The notes beneath the pieces were generated by a model. The model was not told the origin of the DNA. It did not search any database and saw nothing but the letters and a program-made list of their open reading frames with translations. Position numbers and translations under genes: made by a program. From Accumulibacter sp. (GTDB lineage Bacteria; Pseudomonadota; Gammaproteobacteria; Burkholderiales; Rhodocyclaceae), in assembly GCF_023806635.1 (NCBI RefSeq), contig NZ_JAMTDQ010000087.1, forward strand, positions 1 through 64,000: a DNA stretch of 64,000 nt. The letters are read 5' to 3'. Every line of letters starts with the position of its first letter. Position 1 is the first letter of the stretch. Shown piece after piece: positions 9,124 to 17,267 of the stretch.

Positions 9124-10107
9124 TCAGGCGAAGAAGCGCTGCCAGGCGGCTTCCGGCAGCCGCATGCCAGTGGCGCGGGCGCGGGCGAGAAGCTCCCAGT
9201 AGTAGCGGTAGGACGCTCGGTCGTGCAGGCGGCCCTGGTGCTGGATCGGTCCCCAGTCACATTCCTGGGCGGCGCCAAGGATGGCGGTGGCCTCCTCGAC
9301 CTCGGAGAAGTCGGGGCACATCGCCTCGAAGATCGGCACGATCTGGTTCGGGTGGATGCTCCACATGCGCAGGTAGCCGAATTCGCTGCGTGCGCGCAGC
9401 GCGTCCTGATGGATGAGATCGAGATCGCGCAGCTCGGTGGTGACGTTGTGCGAGGGGACGACGCCGTTGGCCAGCGCGGCAGTGGCGATCTCGCACTTGG
9501 CGCGCGCCACCAGCGGGTGGTCGAACTGGCCGGGGCTCTTCATCGCCGAACCGGGGATCGCGCCATGATGCGCGCTGACGAAATCCATCAGGCCGAAGTC
9601 GAGCGACTCGACCCCGGGCAGGGCGGCGATCTGCCACACCTCGCGCAGCGCCGTATGCGTCTCGATCAGGACGTGCAGCGGGATCGTCCGTGCGAGGTCG
9701 GCGCTCGCTGTGACGCGTTGCACGACACGCAGCTGCTGCTGCACATCGTCCACCCCGCCGACCTTCGGCAGCGTCAGGAACGCCAGCCGCCGCCCGGCGT
9801 TGCCGACGATGATCTCGATGTCCTGTTGCCACGCGGGATGACGGATGTCGTGGATGCGCGCGCCGATGCGGCCGTGCCGGTTGCCCTCGCTCATGATGAT
9901 GCGGGCCACCATCGCGGCGTGTTCGCGGTCGGCGCCGGCGACGGCACCGTCCTCGCAGTCGCAGGTGAGGTCGAAGATCGGGCCGATCTCGCCCTGCAGC
10001 TGCAGCGCCTTGGTGATCAGCCTCTCGGAGCCCGCGTAGTGGTCGACGGCGGGCAACATCGGGAAGGGCTTTTCGCCCGCGAAGAGAACCTGGCTCGGGT
10101 GGCGCAT
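9124..10107 (-). CDS. HpcH/HpaI aldolase / citrate lyase beta-like CoA ester lyase
   Basis: A 327-residue TIM-barrel protein of the CitE / malyl-CoA lyase superfamily. Visible features are MLPAVDHYAGSERLITKA near the N-terminus, FDLTCDCEDGAVAGADRE (a Mg-binding acidic motif, about 45-62), GRIGARIHD with the substrate arginine, and IPLHVLIETHTALREVWQIA with the second acidic ligand (about 170-190). No citrate lyase alpha or gamma subunits are nearby, so it is not a classic citrate lyase. It may cleave or form a malyl-CoA- or citramalyl-CoA-type ester. It lies downstream of mdh on the same strand, separated by a strong terminator, and is followed closely by the pyrophosphohydrolase. The substrate is unknown. 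Confidence 0.8.
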   Translation of the reverse strand: MRHPSQVLFAGEKPFPMLPAVDHYAGSERLITKALQLQGEIGPIFDLTCDCEDGAVAGADREHAAMVARIIMSEGNRHGRIGARIHDIRHPAWQQDIEIIVGNAGRRLAFLTLPKVGGVDDVQQQLRVVQRVTASADLARTIPLHVLIETHTALREVWQIAALPGVESLDFGLMDFVSAHHGAIPGSAMKSPGQFDHPLVARAKCEIATAALANGVVPSHNVTTELRDLDLIHQDALRARSEFGYLRMWSIHPNQIVPIFEAMCPDFSEVEEATAILGAAQECDWGPIQHQGRLHDRASYRYYWELLARARATGMRLPEAAWQRFFA

Positions 10108-10173
10108 CGATAGACGGCATGGCAGTGTTGGCGAGCCAGCATTCTAACCCGCGGCGGCAGCGTCGCGGCGGCG

Positions 10174-10201
10174 AAAAAAAACCGCGGCCGGAGCCGCGGT
10201 T
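10174..10201 (-). terminator. Rho-independent terminator of mdh
   Basis: Reading the minus strand, an 8-bp perfect stem (AACCGCGG / CCGCGGTT) with a 6-base loop is followed by a run of seven or more T. It lies about 20 bases beyond the mdh stop and before the CoA lyase start. Lyase expression therefore needs read-through or its own promoter. Confidence 0.85.
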
Positions 10202-10221
10202 GTCTGCCGGGCACGCCGCGG

Positions 10222-11208
10222 TTACAGCATGTCCTTGACTGCGTCGCGCTCGTCGGTCAGTTCCTTGAGCGTCTTGTTCAGCTTGTCGCGCGAGTACTCG
10301 TCGATGGCGATGCCCTGGATGATCTTGAACGAGCCGCCCTTGCATTCGCACGGGAAGCCGAAGACGATGCCGGCCGGGATGTCGTACGAACCGTCGGAGG
10401 GAACACCCATGGTCACCCATTCGTCGGAGCCGAGGACCCAGTCACGCATGTGGTCGATCGCCGCATTGGCAGCCGAAGCGGCGGACGAGAGGCCACGGGC
10501 GTCGATGATCGCCGCGCCGCGCTTGCCGACCGTCGGCAGGAAGGTGTCGTTGTTCCACACCGCATCATCGATCAAGGCCTTGACGTTGTCGCCGTTGGAC
10601 GTGCAGTTGCGATAGTCGGCGTACATGGTCGGCGAGTGATTGCCCCAGACGACCAGCTGCTTGAAGCTGGAAACCGGTCGGCCGGTCTTGTTGGCCAGCT
10701 GCGACAGGGCGCGGTTGTGGTCGAGACGGAGCATGCCATGATAGTTGGCCGGGTTGGTGCGGCCGACCTTGCGCGCCGCACTGCCGGCGATCAGTGCGTT
10801 GGTGTTGCACGGGTTGCCAACGACGAGGACGCGGACGGCCTCCTTGGAATTCTCGGCGATCGCCTTGCCCTGGACGGTGAAGATGGCGCCGTTGGCGGTG
10901 AGCAGATCGGCACGCTCCATGCCCGGGCCGCGCGGCCGCGCGCCGACCAGCAGGCAGACGTCGGCGTCCTTGAAGGCGACGTTCGGATCATCGGTGGCAA
11001 GCATGCCGGCGAGCAGTGGGAAGGCGCAGTCCTCGAGTTCCATCATCACGCCCTGGCAAGCCTTCTGGGCCTGCGGCAGGTCGAGCAGTTGGAGAATGAC
11101 CGGTTGATCCTTGCCGAGCATCTCGCCGGAAGCAATCCGGAAGAGCAGGCTGTAACCAATCTGGCCGGCGGCGCCGGTGACCGCGACGCGCATGGGGGCT
11201 TTGGACAT
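10222..11208 (-). CDS. mdh: Malate dehydrogenase
   Basis: A 328-residue NAD-dependent malate dehydrogenase, oxidising malate to oxaloacetate in the TCA cycle. The N-terminal Rossmann motif is [31 protein letters not shown] carries the substrate-binding arginines of the mobile loop (about residues 90-105). [10 protein letters not shown] precedes [11 protein letters not shown]. The catalytic histidine is in [14 protein letters not shown] (about 183-197). It is the longer, lactate/malate-type enzyme usual in betaproteobacteria. AGGAG lies 9-10 bases upstream of the ATG. It diverges from the GntR regulator, sharing a 216-base control region with a strong promoter and a palindrome, and ends in a T-tract terminator. 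Confidence 0.95.
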   Translation of the reverse strand: MSKAPMRVAVTGAAGQIGYSLLFRIASGEMLGKDQPVILQLLDLPQAQKACQGVMMELEDCAFPLLAGMLATDDPNVAFKDADVCLLVGARPRGPGMERADLLTANGAIFTVQGKAIAENSKEAVRVLVVGNPCNTNALIAGSAARKVGRTNPANYHGMLRLDHNRALSQLANKTGRPVSSFKQLVVWGNHSPTMYADYRNCTSNGDNVKALIDDAVWNNDTFLPTVGKRGAAIIDARGLSSAASAANAAIDHMRDWVLGSDEWVTMGVPSDGSYDIPAGIVFGFPCECKGGSFKIIQGIAIDEYSRDKLNKTLKELTDERDAVKDML

Positions 11209-11312
11209 GATGCGGCTCCTGTCGTGAGAAACTTGCAGTGGGTGGACGAAAGGCGATCGGCCTGGCCCCGGTGACGGACGGCTCGTGTCCGCGGGGGCAG
11301 CAAATCGTGCGA

Positions 11313-11342
11313 ATCATAAGATCCCGGGTTCTTCGATGTCAA
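11313..11342 (-). promoter_or_regulatory. Sigma70-type promoter of mdh
   Basis: On the minus strand, a perfect -35 TTGACA (11342-11337) is followed after 18 bases by a near-consensus -10 TATGAT (11318-11313). Transcription would start near 11306, about 100 bases before the mdh ATG. Confidence 0.7.
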
Positions 11343-11347
11343 ATATA

Positions 11348-11366
11348 TCTTATGTCTTATATAAGA
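11348..11366. promoter_or_regulatory. Putative GntR operator
   Basis: A TCTTAT half-site (11348-11353) is followed one base later by the perfect 12-bp palindrome TCTTATATAAGA (11355-11366). Another ATAAGA half-site lies at 11316-11321, overlapping the mdh -10. The palindrome sits just upstream of the mdh -35 and within the likely promoter of the divergent GntR gene. It therefore suits autoregulation and control of mdh. Binding is inferred from position and symmetry. Confidence 0.55.
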
Positions 11367-11424
11367 TAGGTCTTGATTTGGACGGGATGGACGCAGCCGT
11401 CGATTTGTGCTGAAATGGCGAGCC

Positions 11425-12162
11425 ATGAGCCGCTCGTCGTCACTGCATTCCCCCACCTTCAGTCCGCTCTATCGGCAGATCAAGGAGCTGATCCTGCAGC
11501 AGCTGGAGTCAGGTGAGTGGGGCCCGGGGAGCCCGATCCCGAGCGAGTCGGAACTTGCTGCGCGCTTCGGCGTCAGCCAGGGCACCGTGCGCAAGGCCAT
11601 CGACGAGATGGCGGCCGAACATCTGCTCGTTCGCCAGCAGGGCAAGGGGACCTTCGTCGCCACGCATCGCGATCCGGGGTCGTTTTTCCGCTTCCTGCGT
11701 CTCGTGCCCAATCAGGGCGAACGGCAGATTTCGCAGAGCGTGCCGCTGGAATGCTGGCGCGCCAAGGCCGGTCCCGATGTGGCGCGCATCCTGGCGCTCG
11801 AGGCGGGGGCGCCGATCACCATCGTTCGCCGCCTGCTGAAGCTCGGTGAAGAGCCCGTGGTCTTCGACGAGATCTACCTGCCGAGCGAGCTGTTTCCGGA
11901 TCTCTCGCTCGATGCCCTACGTTCCGGTGAGTCGCTGTACAGTCTGTTCGAGACGCGTTATGGCGTGCGCATGATCCGCGCCGACGAGCGCCTGCGCGCG
12001 ATCGCCGCCGACCGCGTCAGCGCCGAGCTGCTGCAGGTGGCGGAGGGAACGCCGCTGCTGCTCGTCGAGCGAGTGACGTTCACCTATGGTTCGCGGCCCG
12101 TCGAGTGGCGGCGGGGTTTCTACTCGACACGCAATTATCACTATCACAACGAGCTCGGCTGA
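11425..12162 (+). CDS. GntR/HutC-family transcriptional regulator
   Basis: A 245-residue regulator with an N-terminal GntR winged helix: FSPLYRQIKELILQQLESGE, then PSESELAARFGVSQGTVRKA as the recognition region, about residues 12-65. A C-terminal UTRA ligand-binding domain follows (about 90-240), ending RPVEWRRGFYSTRNYHYHNEL, typical of the HutC subfamily. The effector is probably a carboxylic acid or related metabolite, but this cannot be read from sequence. It lies between mdh and the sdh operon, which suggests it senses carbon flux and controls TCA genes. The start is the ATG giving MSRSSSLHSP; a GTG 18 bases upstream is possible. Its promoter region holds the TCTTATATAAGA palindrome. Confidence 0.88.
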   Translation: MSRSSSLHSPTFSPLYRQIKELILQQLESGEWGPGSPIPSESELAARFGVSQGTVRKAIDEMAAEHLLVRQQGKGTFVATHRDPGSFFRFLRLVPNQGERQISQSVPLECWRAKAGPDVARILALEAGAPITIVRRLLKLGEEPVVFDEIYLPSELFPDLSLDALRSGESLYSLFETRYGVRMIRADERLRAIAADRVSAELLQVAEGTPLLLVERVTFTYGSRPVEWRRGFYSTRNYHYHNELG

Positions 12163-12188
12163 GAGCCTGCAGCCGGCAGGCAGGGAGA

Positions 12189-12215
12189 TTCAGGCACGTG
12201 ACGATGTTCTATAAT
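12189..12215 (+). promoter_or_regulatory. Possible promoter of the sdh operon
   Basis: A perfect -10 hexamer TATAAT (12210-12215) lies 65 bases before the sdhC start. The best -35 candidate is weak (TTCAGG, 12189-12194, 15-base spacing), so it may need an activator. Confidence 0.4.
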
Positions 12216-12279
12216 CGCGCGTGGTATCGCAGGGGTCGGGCGTTGCAGCCGGCCACATTACACATGAGGGGTAACGTTC

Positions 12280-12672
12280 ATGGCAGAGATGGCAGTCAAG
12301 AAAAGGCGTCCAAAGAACTTGGACCTGCCGACCATCAGGCTACCGCTTCCGGGTATCCTGTCAATCATCCACCGGATCAGCGGGGCAGCCCTGTTTCTCC
12401 TCCTGCCTTTTCTGCTATGGCTGCTGCAGAGCAGCCTCACCTCGCCAGAGAGTTTCGCCGCCGCGCGCGCCGTGGTCGGTCATCCCCTGGCAAAGATTGT
12501 CCTTCTCGGCCTGATCTGGTTCTACATGCACCACTTCTGCGCCGGCATCCGCTACCTGCTGCTCGACCTGCACAAGGGGGTTGAACTCGAGGCGGCGCGT
12601 CTCTCGAGCAAGATCGTTTTCGCCGTCAGCATCGCCCTGACGCTGATCATCGGAGCAAAAGTGCTATGGTAA
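12280..12672 (+). CDS. sdhC: Succinate dehydrogenase cytochrome b556 subunit
   Basis: A 130-residue membrane anchor of complex II with three hydrophobic helices. The N-terminal family motif LPGILSIIHRISGAALFLLLP carries the conserved serine and arginine of the quinone site (about residues 25-45). HHFCAGIRYLLLDLHKG (about 88-105) contains the axial heme b histidine. It binds heme and ubiquinone together with SdhD and passes electrons from SdhB. A GAGGGG ribosome-binding site lies about 8 bases before the ATG. The end overlaps sdhD by 7 bases. First gene of sdhCDAB-sdhE. Confidence 0.93.
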   Translation: MAEMAVKKRRPKNLDLPTIRLPLPGILSIIHRISGAALFLLLPFLLWLLQSSLTSPESFAAARAVVGHPLAKIVLLGLIWFYMHHFCAGIRYLLLDLHKGVELEAARLSSKIVFAVSIALTLIIGAKVLW

Positions 12673-13013
12673 ATCGCATACTCGTCGGGGCCCATTACGG
12701 CCTCAAGGACTGGATCATCCAGCGCGCGACGGCCGTCGTCATGGCGCTGTACACGTTGCTCTTCCTGGTCGTCGTCGGCGCTGTCGGGCCGGATTCCTTT
12801 GATGCCTGGCGCGCCGTCTTTGCCCACGGCTTCATGAAGTTTGCCACCTTCCTCTTCCTCGTCAGCGTCTTCTACCATGCCTGGATCGGTATCAGGGACA
12901 TCTGGATGGACTACGTCAAGCCGGATGGCTTGCGCCTGCTGCTGATGATCGCGACCGCGACGGTGCTGGTCGGCTACGCCGGCTGGGCGTTTCAGATTCT
13001 GTGGAGAATTTAA
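12666..13013 (+). CDS. sdhD: Succinate dehydrogenase membrane anchor subunit
   Basis: A 115-residue membrane anchor with three predicted helices. HYGLKDWIIQRATAVVMALY at about residues 10-30 is the typical SdhD start of helix 1. FYHAWIGIRDIWMDYVKP (about 73-90) supplies the heme histidine and the tyrosine/aspartate near the quinone site. It pairs with SdhC to anchor SdhAB in the inner membrane. It overlaps sdhC at its start and is immediately followed by the sdhA GTG. Confidence 0.92.
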   Translation: MVNRILVGAHYGLKDWIIQRATAVVMALYTLLFLVVVGAVGPDSFDAWRAVFAHGFMKFATFLFLVSVFYHAWIGIRDIWMDYVKPDGLRLLLMIATATVLVGYAGWAFQILWRI

Positions 13014-14798
13014 GTGAGCAAGCAATCCGTAGCGGTACGCAAGTTCGACGCCGTGATCGTTGGGGCTGGTGGTTCGGGCCTGCGGGCAGCAATCCAGCTG
13101 TCCGAAGCGGGACTCAAGACGGCCGTCCTGTCGAAGGTCTTTCCCACCCGTTCGCACACCGTGGCCGCCCAGGGCGGTGTTTCCGCCTCTCTCGGGAATT
13201 CCGAGGAGGACCACTGGCACTGGCACATGTACGACACCGTCAAGGGCTCCGACTGGCTCGGTGATCAGGACGCCATCGAGTACATGTGTCGCAAGGCGCC
13301 CGAGGTCGTCGTCGAGCTCGAGCATTTCGGCATGCCTTTCGACCGTACCGATGAAGGCAAGATCTATCAGCGCCCGTTCGGCGGCCACATGTCGAATTTC
13401 GGCGAGAAGCCGGTCCGCCGTGCCTGCGCCGCGGCGGACCGCACGGGCCACGCGATGTTGCACGCGCTGTATCAGCGCAACGTGCGCGCCAACACGCAGT
13501 TCTTCGTCGAGTGGATGGCGCTCGACCTGATCCGAGACCAGTCGGGGGAGGTGCTCGGGGTCATCGCGCTTGAGATGGAGACTGGCGAGGTCGTTGCCTT
13601 CCACAGCAAGGCGACGGTTTTTGCCACCGGCGGCGCCGGCAGAATCTACTACTCTTCCACCAATGCCTTCATCAATACCGGCGACGGCCTCGGAATGGCG
13701 GCGCGCGCCGGCATCGCGCTCGAAGACATGGAGTTCTGGCAGTTCCATCCGACCGGGGTTGCCGGCGCCGGCGTGCTGATCACCGAAGGGGTGCGCGGCG
13801 AAGGCGGCATCCTGCGCAATTCGACCAACGAGCGCTTCATGGAGCGCTACGCGCCGAACGCCAAGGACCTCGCGTCACGTGACGTGGTCTCGCGGGCGAT
13901 GGTGACCGAGATCAACGAGGGTCGTGGCTGCGGTCCGAACAAGGATTTCGTCCTGCTCGACATCACCCATCTCGATCCGGCAACGATCATGAAGCGGCTG
14001 CCCGGGATTCGCGAGATCTCCATCCAGTTCGCCGGCATCGACCCGATCAAGGCACCGATTCCGGTGGTGCCGACCTGCCACTACCAGATGGGCGGCGTGC
14101 CGACCAACTACAAGGGACAGGTCGTCGGCGACGATGGCGCGCCGGTGCGCGGTTTCTATGCCGCCGGCGAAGTGGCCTGCGCCTCGGTGCATGGCGCCAA
14201 TCGCCTGGGAACGAATTCGCTGCTCGACCTGCTGGTCTTCGGCAAGGCTTCGGGTGACACGGTGATCGACGACGTGCGCTCGGGCGAGATCGGTCTCAGG
14301 GATCTGCCCGCCGACTTTGCCGATCGTACGCTGGCGCGGCTGAATCGCCTCAACACGCAGACCGGCGGCGCCAGTGTCAACGAGTGCCGTCTCGAACTGC
14401 AGCGAACGATGCAGAAGCACTGCGGTGTCTTCCGCTTCAAGGACATGCTCGTCGAGGGTGTCGCGAAGATCATCGAGGTCGAGAAGGCCGTCGCGCACAC
14501 GGAAATCAAGGACAAGTCGCAGGTCTGGAATACCGCCCGCGTCGAGGCGCTTGAGCTGGACAACCTGGTCGAGGTGGCGAAAGCGACGATGGTTTCGGCC
14601 GAAGCCCGCAAGGAGTCGCGCGGGGCGCATGTGCGCGATGACGCGCCGGACACTCCGGCCAACCCGAACGGGCGCGACGACGCCAACTGGCACAAGCATA
14701 CCCTCTGGCACCGCGAGGGCAATCGCCTGAGCTACAAGCCGGTGATCATGAAGCCGCTGTCCGTCGAAACCATCGCGCTGAAGACGCGTTCCTACTGA
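13014..14798 (+). CDS. sdhA: Succinate dehydrogenase flavoprotein subunit
   Basis: A 594-residue flavoprotein of complex II that oxidises succinate to fumarate. FAD-binding VIVGAGGSGLRAAIQLSEAG is at the N-terminus. SHTVAAQGGVSASLGN holds the histidine that covalently binds FAD (about residues 43-58). Active-site elements include QFHPTGVAGAGVLITEGVRG (about 243-262) and DLASRDVVSRAM with a catalytic arginine. TCHYQMGGVPTN and GANRLGTNSLLDLLVFGK follow. Length is normal. Translation starts at a GTG that directly follows the sdhD stop, with GGAGAA as ribosome-binding site inside the end of sdhD, implying coupling. Confidence 0.96.
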   Translation: MSKQSVAVRKFDAVIVGAGGSGLRAAIQLSEAGLKTAVLSKVFPTRSHTVAAQGGVSASLGNSEEDHWHWHMYDTVKGSDWLGDQDAIEYMCRKAPEVVVELEHFGMPFDRTDEGKIYQRPFGGHMSNFGEKPVRRACAAADRTGHAMLHALYQRNVRANTQFFVEWMALDLIRDQSGEVLGVIALEMETGEVVAFHSKATVFATGGAGRIYYSSTNAFINTGDGLGMAARAGIALEDMEFWQFHPTGVAGAGVLITEGVRGEGGILRNSTNERFMERYAPNAKDLASRDVVSRAMVTEINEGRGCGPNKDFVLLDITHLDPATIMKRLPGIREISIQFAGIDPIKAPIPVVPTCHYQMGGVPTNYKGQVVGDDGAPVRGFYAAGEVACASVHGANRLGTNSLLDLLVFGKASGDTVIDDVRSGEIGLRDLPADFADRTLARLNRLNTQTGGASVNECRLELQRTMQKHCGVFRFKDMLVEGVAKIIEVEKAVAHTEIKDKSQVWNTARVEALELDNLVEVAKATMVSAEARKESRGAHVRDDAPDTPANPNGRDDANWHKHTLWHREGNRLSYKPVIMKPLSVETIALKTRSY

Positions 14799-14822
14799 TC
14801 GTGCGCCAAGGAGTGCAAGATA

Positions 14823-15536
14823 ATGGCTACCAGTACCATGCAGTTCAAGATCTACCGCTACGATCCCGACAAGGACAACGCACCGTACATGCAGGATGCT
14901 TCGGTCGAGGTCGATTTCTCGCTCGACCGCAAGTTGCTCGACGTCCTGACGCGGCTGAAGGCGAAGGACGACAGCCTGTCCTATCGCCGCTCGTGCCGCG
15001 AGGGCATTTGCGGTTCCGACGCGATGAACATCAACGGCAAGAACGGCCTTGCCTGCCTGACCGAGATCAAGGATCTCAAGCAGCCGGTGGTCCTGCGGCC
15101 GCTGCCCGGCCTGCCGGTGATTCGCGACCTGATCGTCGACATGACCCAGTTTTTCAAGCAGTACCACTCGATCAAGCCGTACCTGATCAACGAGGGGCCA
15201 CGTCCGGAACGCGAGCGGCTGCAGTCGCCGGAAGAGCGCGAGGAACTCAACGGCCTCTACGAGTGCATTCTCTGCGCCTGCTGTTCCACCTCTTGCCCCT
15301 CGTTCTGGTGGAATCCCGACAAGTTCGTCGGGCCGGCAGGGTTGCTCAACGCTTACCGCTTCATTGCCGACACCCGTGATCAGGCAACCAACGAGCGCCT
15401 CGATGATCTCGAGGATCCCTACCGTCTGTTCCGTTGCCATACGATCATGAACTGCGTCGATGTCTGCCCGAAAGGATTGAACCCGACGCGGGCGATCGGC
15501 AAGATCAAGGAGATGATGGTTCGTCGCGCCATCTGA
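14823..15536 (+). CDS. sdhB: Succinate dehydrogenase iron-sulfur subunit
   Basis: A 237-residue subunit carrying the three Fe-S clusters of complex II. SCREGICGSDAMNINGKNGL with a following cysteine binds the [2Fe-2S] cluster (about residues 58-80). CILCACCSTSCPSFWW (about 150-165) and CHTIMNCVDVCPKGLNP (about 205-222) bind the [4Fe-4S] and [3Fe-4S] clusters. It transfers electrons from SdhA to quinone. AAGGAG precedes the ATG by about 8 bases. Its stop overlaps the sdhE start by one base. Confidence 0.96.
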   Translation: MATSTMQFKIYRYDPDKDNAPYMQDASVEVDFSLDRKLLDVLTRLKAKDDSLSYRRSCREGICGSDAMNINGKNGLACLTEIKDLKQPVVLRPLPGLPVIRDLIVDMTQFFKQYHSIKPYLINEGPRPERERLQSPEEREELNGLYECILCACCSTSCPSFWWNPDKFVGPAGLLNAYRFIADTRDQATNERLDDLEDPYRLFRCHTIMNCVDVCPKGLNPTRAIGKIKEMMVRRAI

Positions 15537-15790
15537 TGGACGACAGGGAGAAGCTCAACCGCCTGCGCTGGCGTTGCACCCGGCGCGCGATGCTGGAGAT
15601 GGATCTGCTGCTCGGCGAGTTCCTCGAGCGGCTCTACCCGACCCTCGATGCAGCGCAGGCGGATGCTTTCGTCACCATGGCCGACATGGAGGACTTGGAG
15701 TTGTGGCCGCTGGTCAATGGCCAGCGCGAGCCCGACGATCCGGTGCAGGCCGAAGTACTCGCCTTGTTGCGCAACGTAAGAGTTAAGTAA
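15536..15790 (+). CDS. sdhE: FAD assembly factor SdhE
   Basis: An 84-residue small helical protein of the SdhE (YgfY/Sdh5) family, which promotes covalent FAD attachment to SdhA. It has the expected N-terminal LRWRCTRRAMLEMDLLLGEF (about residues 7-26, family RRGMLELD-type motif) and a downstream acidic helix MADMEDLELWPLVNG. The start ATG overlaps the sdhB stop (TGATG arrangement), so it is translationally coupled to sdhB. Its place at the end of the sdh operon supports the assignment. Confidence 0.92.
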   Translation: MDDREKLNRLRWRCTRRAMLEMDLLLGEFLERLYPTLDAAQADAFVTMADMEDLELWPLVNGQREPDDPVQAEVLALLRNVRVK

Positions 15791-15860
15791 GGAAGCTGTC
15801 CTAGTCTCAAGGCTTCCTGTTCGTAGCTGTGACCTCAACACCTGAACGGGGATTTATACA

Positions 15861-17156
15861 ATGACGACCGAGCGCAAAGCAACTCTGATCATCGAAGGAC
15901 GGCCGCCCGTCGAGTTTCCAATCATGACGCCGACACACGGCAATGATTGCATCGACATTCGCACTCTGGGCGCCAAGACCGGCCTGTTCACCTACGATTC
16001 CGGCTACCTGTCGACGGCGAGTTGCCGGTCGACGGTCACCTTCATCGATGGCGACAAGGGTGAGTTGCTCTACCGTGGCTATCCGATCGAGCAACTGGCC
16101 GAGCAGTGCAACTTCCTTGAGGTCGCCTATCTGCTCTGGCACGGCGAACTGCCGGACGCCAAGCAGAAGGCAAGGTTCGAACTGAACATCAAGGAACACA
16201 CCATGGTGCACGAGCAGCTGGTGAAGTTCTATCAGGGCTTCCGCCGTGACGCGCACCCGATGGCCGTGCTGGTCGGAGTCGTCGGCGCGTTGTCGGCGTT
16301 CTATCACGAAGCCGAGGACTTTTCCGATCTCGAGCACCAGAGCATCAGCTTCAACCGCATCGTCGCGAAATTGCCGACGATCGTCGCCATGGCCTACAAG
16401 TATCATCGCGGCGAACCGTTCATGTATCCACGCAACGATCTCGACTACACGGCGAACTTCATGCACATGATGTTCGCGACACCGTGCGAGAAGTACGTCC
16501 CGAATCCGGTTCTCGTGCATGCGCTCGACACCATCTTCACGCTGCACGCCGATCACGAGCAGAATGCATCGACCTCGACGGTACGCCTCTCCGGCTCCTC
16601 GGGTGCCAATCCCTATGCCTGCATCTCGGCCGGCATCGCCTGCCTCTGGGGCCCGGCGCATGGTGGTGCGAACGAAGCCTGCCTGCAGATGCTCGAGGAG
16701 ATCCACGACGTTTCGCGCGTCGGCAAGTACATCACGCGGGCGAAGGACAAGAACGACGACTTCAAGTTGATGGGCTTCGGCCACCGCGTTTACAAGAACT
16801 TCGACCCACGCGCCAAACTGATGCGCACGGTGTGCAGCGACGTCCTCAGCGAACTCGGTCTGCAGAACGACCGCCTGTTCAAGCTGGCGATGGAACTCGA
16901 GAAGATCGCCCTCGAAGACGAGTACTTCATCGAGAAGAAGCTCTATCCGAACGTCGATTTCTACTCCGGCATCGTGCAGAAGGCTCTGGGTATCCCGACT
17001 TCGATGTTCACCTGCATCTTCGCGCTGGCGCGCACTGTCGGCTGGATGACGCAGTGGGAAGAGATGATCAACGATCCGGAGTACAAGATCGGTCGCCCAC
17101 GGCAGCTGTACGTCGGCGCTGCCAGGCGCGACGTCGTGCCCGTCGATCAGCGCTAG
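15861..17156 (+). CDS. gltA: Citrate synthase
   Basis: A 431-residue hexameric-type (type II) citrate synthase, condensing oxaloacetate and acetyl-CoA. The N-terminal region has [20 protein letters not shown]. Active-site residues lie in [19 protein letters not shown] with [10 protein letters not shown] (about residues 247-275, histidine) and [15 protein letters not shown] (about 305-320, histidine). An acidic segment [13 protein letters not shown] (about 360-375) contains the catalytic aspartate. Length is normal. It lies 70 bases after sdhE, and a strong terminator follows 15 bases after its stop. Confidence 0.96.
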   Translation: MTTERKATLIIEGRPPVEFPIMTPTHGNDCIDIRTLGAKTGLFTYDSGYLSTASCRSTVTFIDGDKGELLYRGYPIEQLAEQCNFLEVAYLLWHGELPDAKQKARFELNIKEHTMVHEQLVKFYQGFRRDAHPMAVLVGVVGALSAFYHEAEDFSDLEHQSISFNRIVAKLPTIVAMAYKYHRGEPFMYPRNDLDYTANFMHMMFATPCEKYVPNPVLVHALDTIFTLHADHEQNASTSTVRLSGSSGANPYACISAGIACLWGPAHGGANEACLQMLEEIHDVSRVGKYITRAKDKNDDFKLMGFGHRVYKNFDPRAKLMRTVCSDVLSELGLQNDRLFKLAMELEKIALEDEYFIEKKLYPNVDFYSGIVQKALGIPTSMFTCIFALARTVGWMTQWEEMINDPEYKIGRPRQLYVGAARRDVVPVDQR

Positions 17157-17170
17157 GACGACAGGGTTGA

Positions 17171-17200
17171 AAGGGCGGCAGGCAGTAGCCGCCCTTTTTT
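17171..17200 (+). terminator. Rho-independent terminator after gltA
   Basis: A 9-bp perfect stem AAGGGCGGC / GCCGCCCTT with an 8-base loop is followed directly by six T. It separates sdh-gltA from sucA, whose start is only 68 bases further on. Confidence 0.88.
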
Positions 17201-17267
17201 CATGCCGTGGCCCTTTCGCCACGGCTTTTCTCAATCCGAACCAGACCGGCGAAGACAGGTAACTGCC

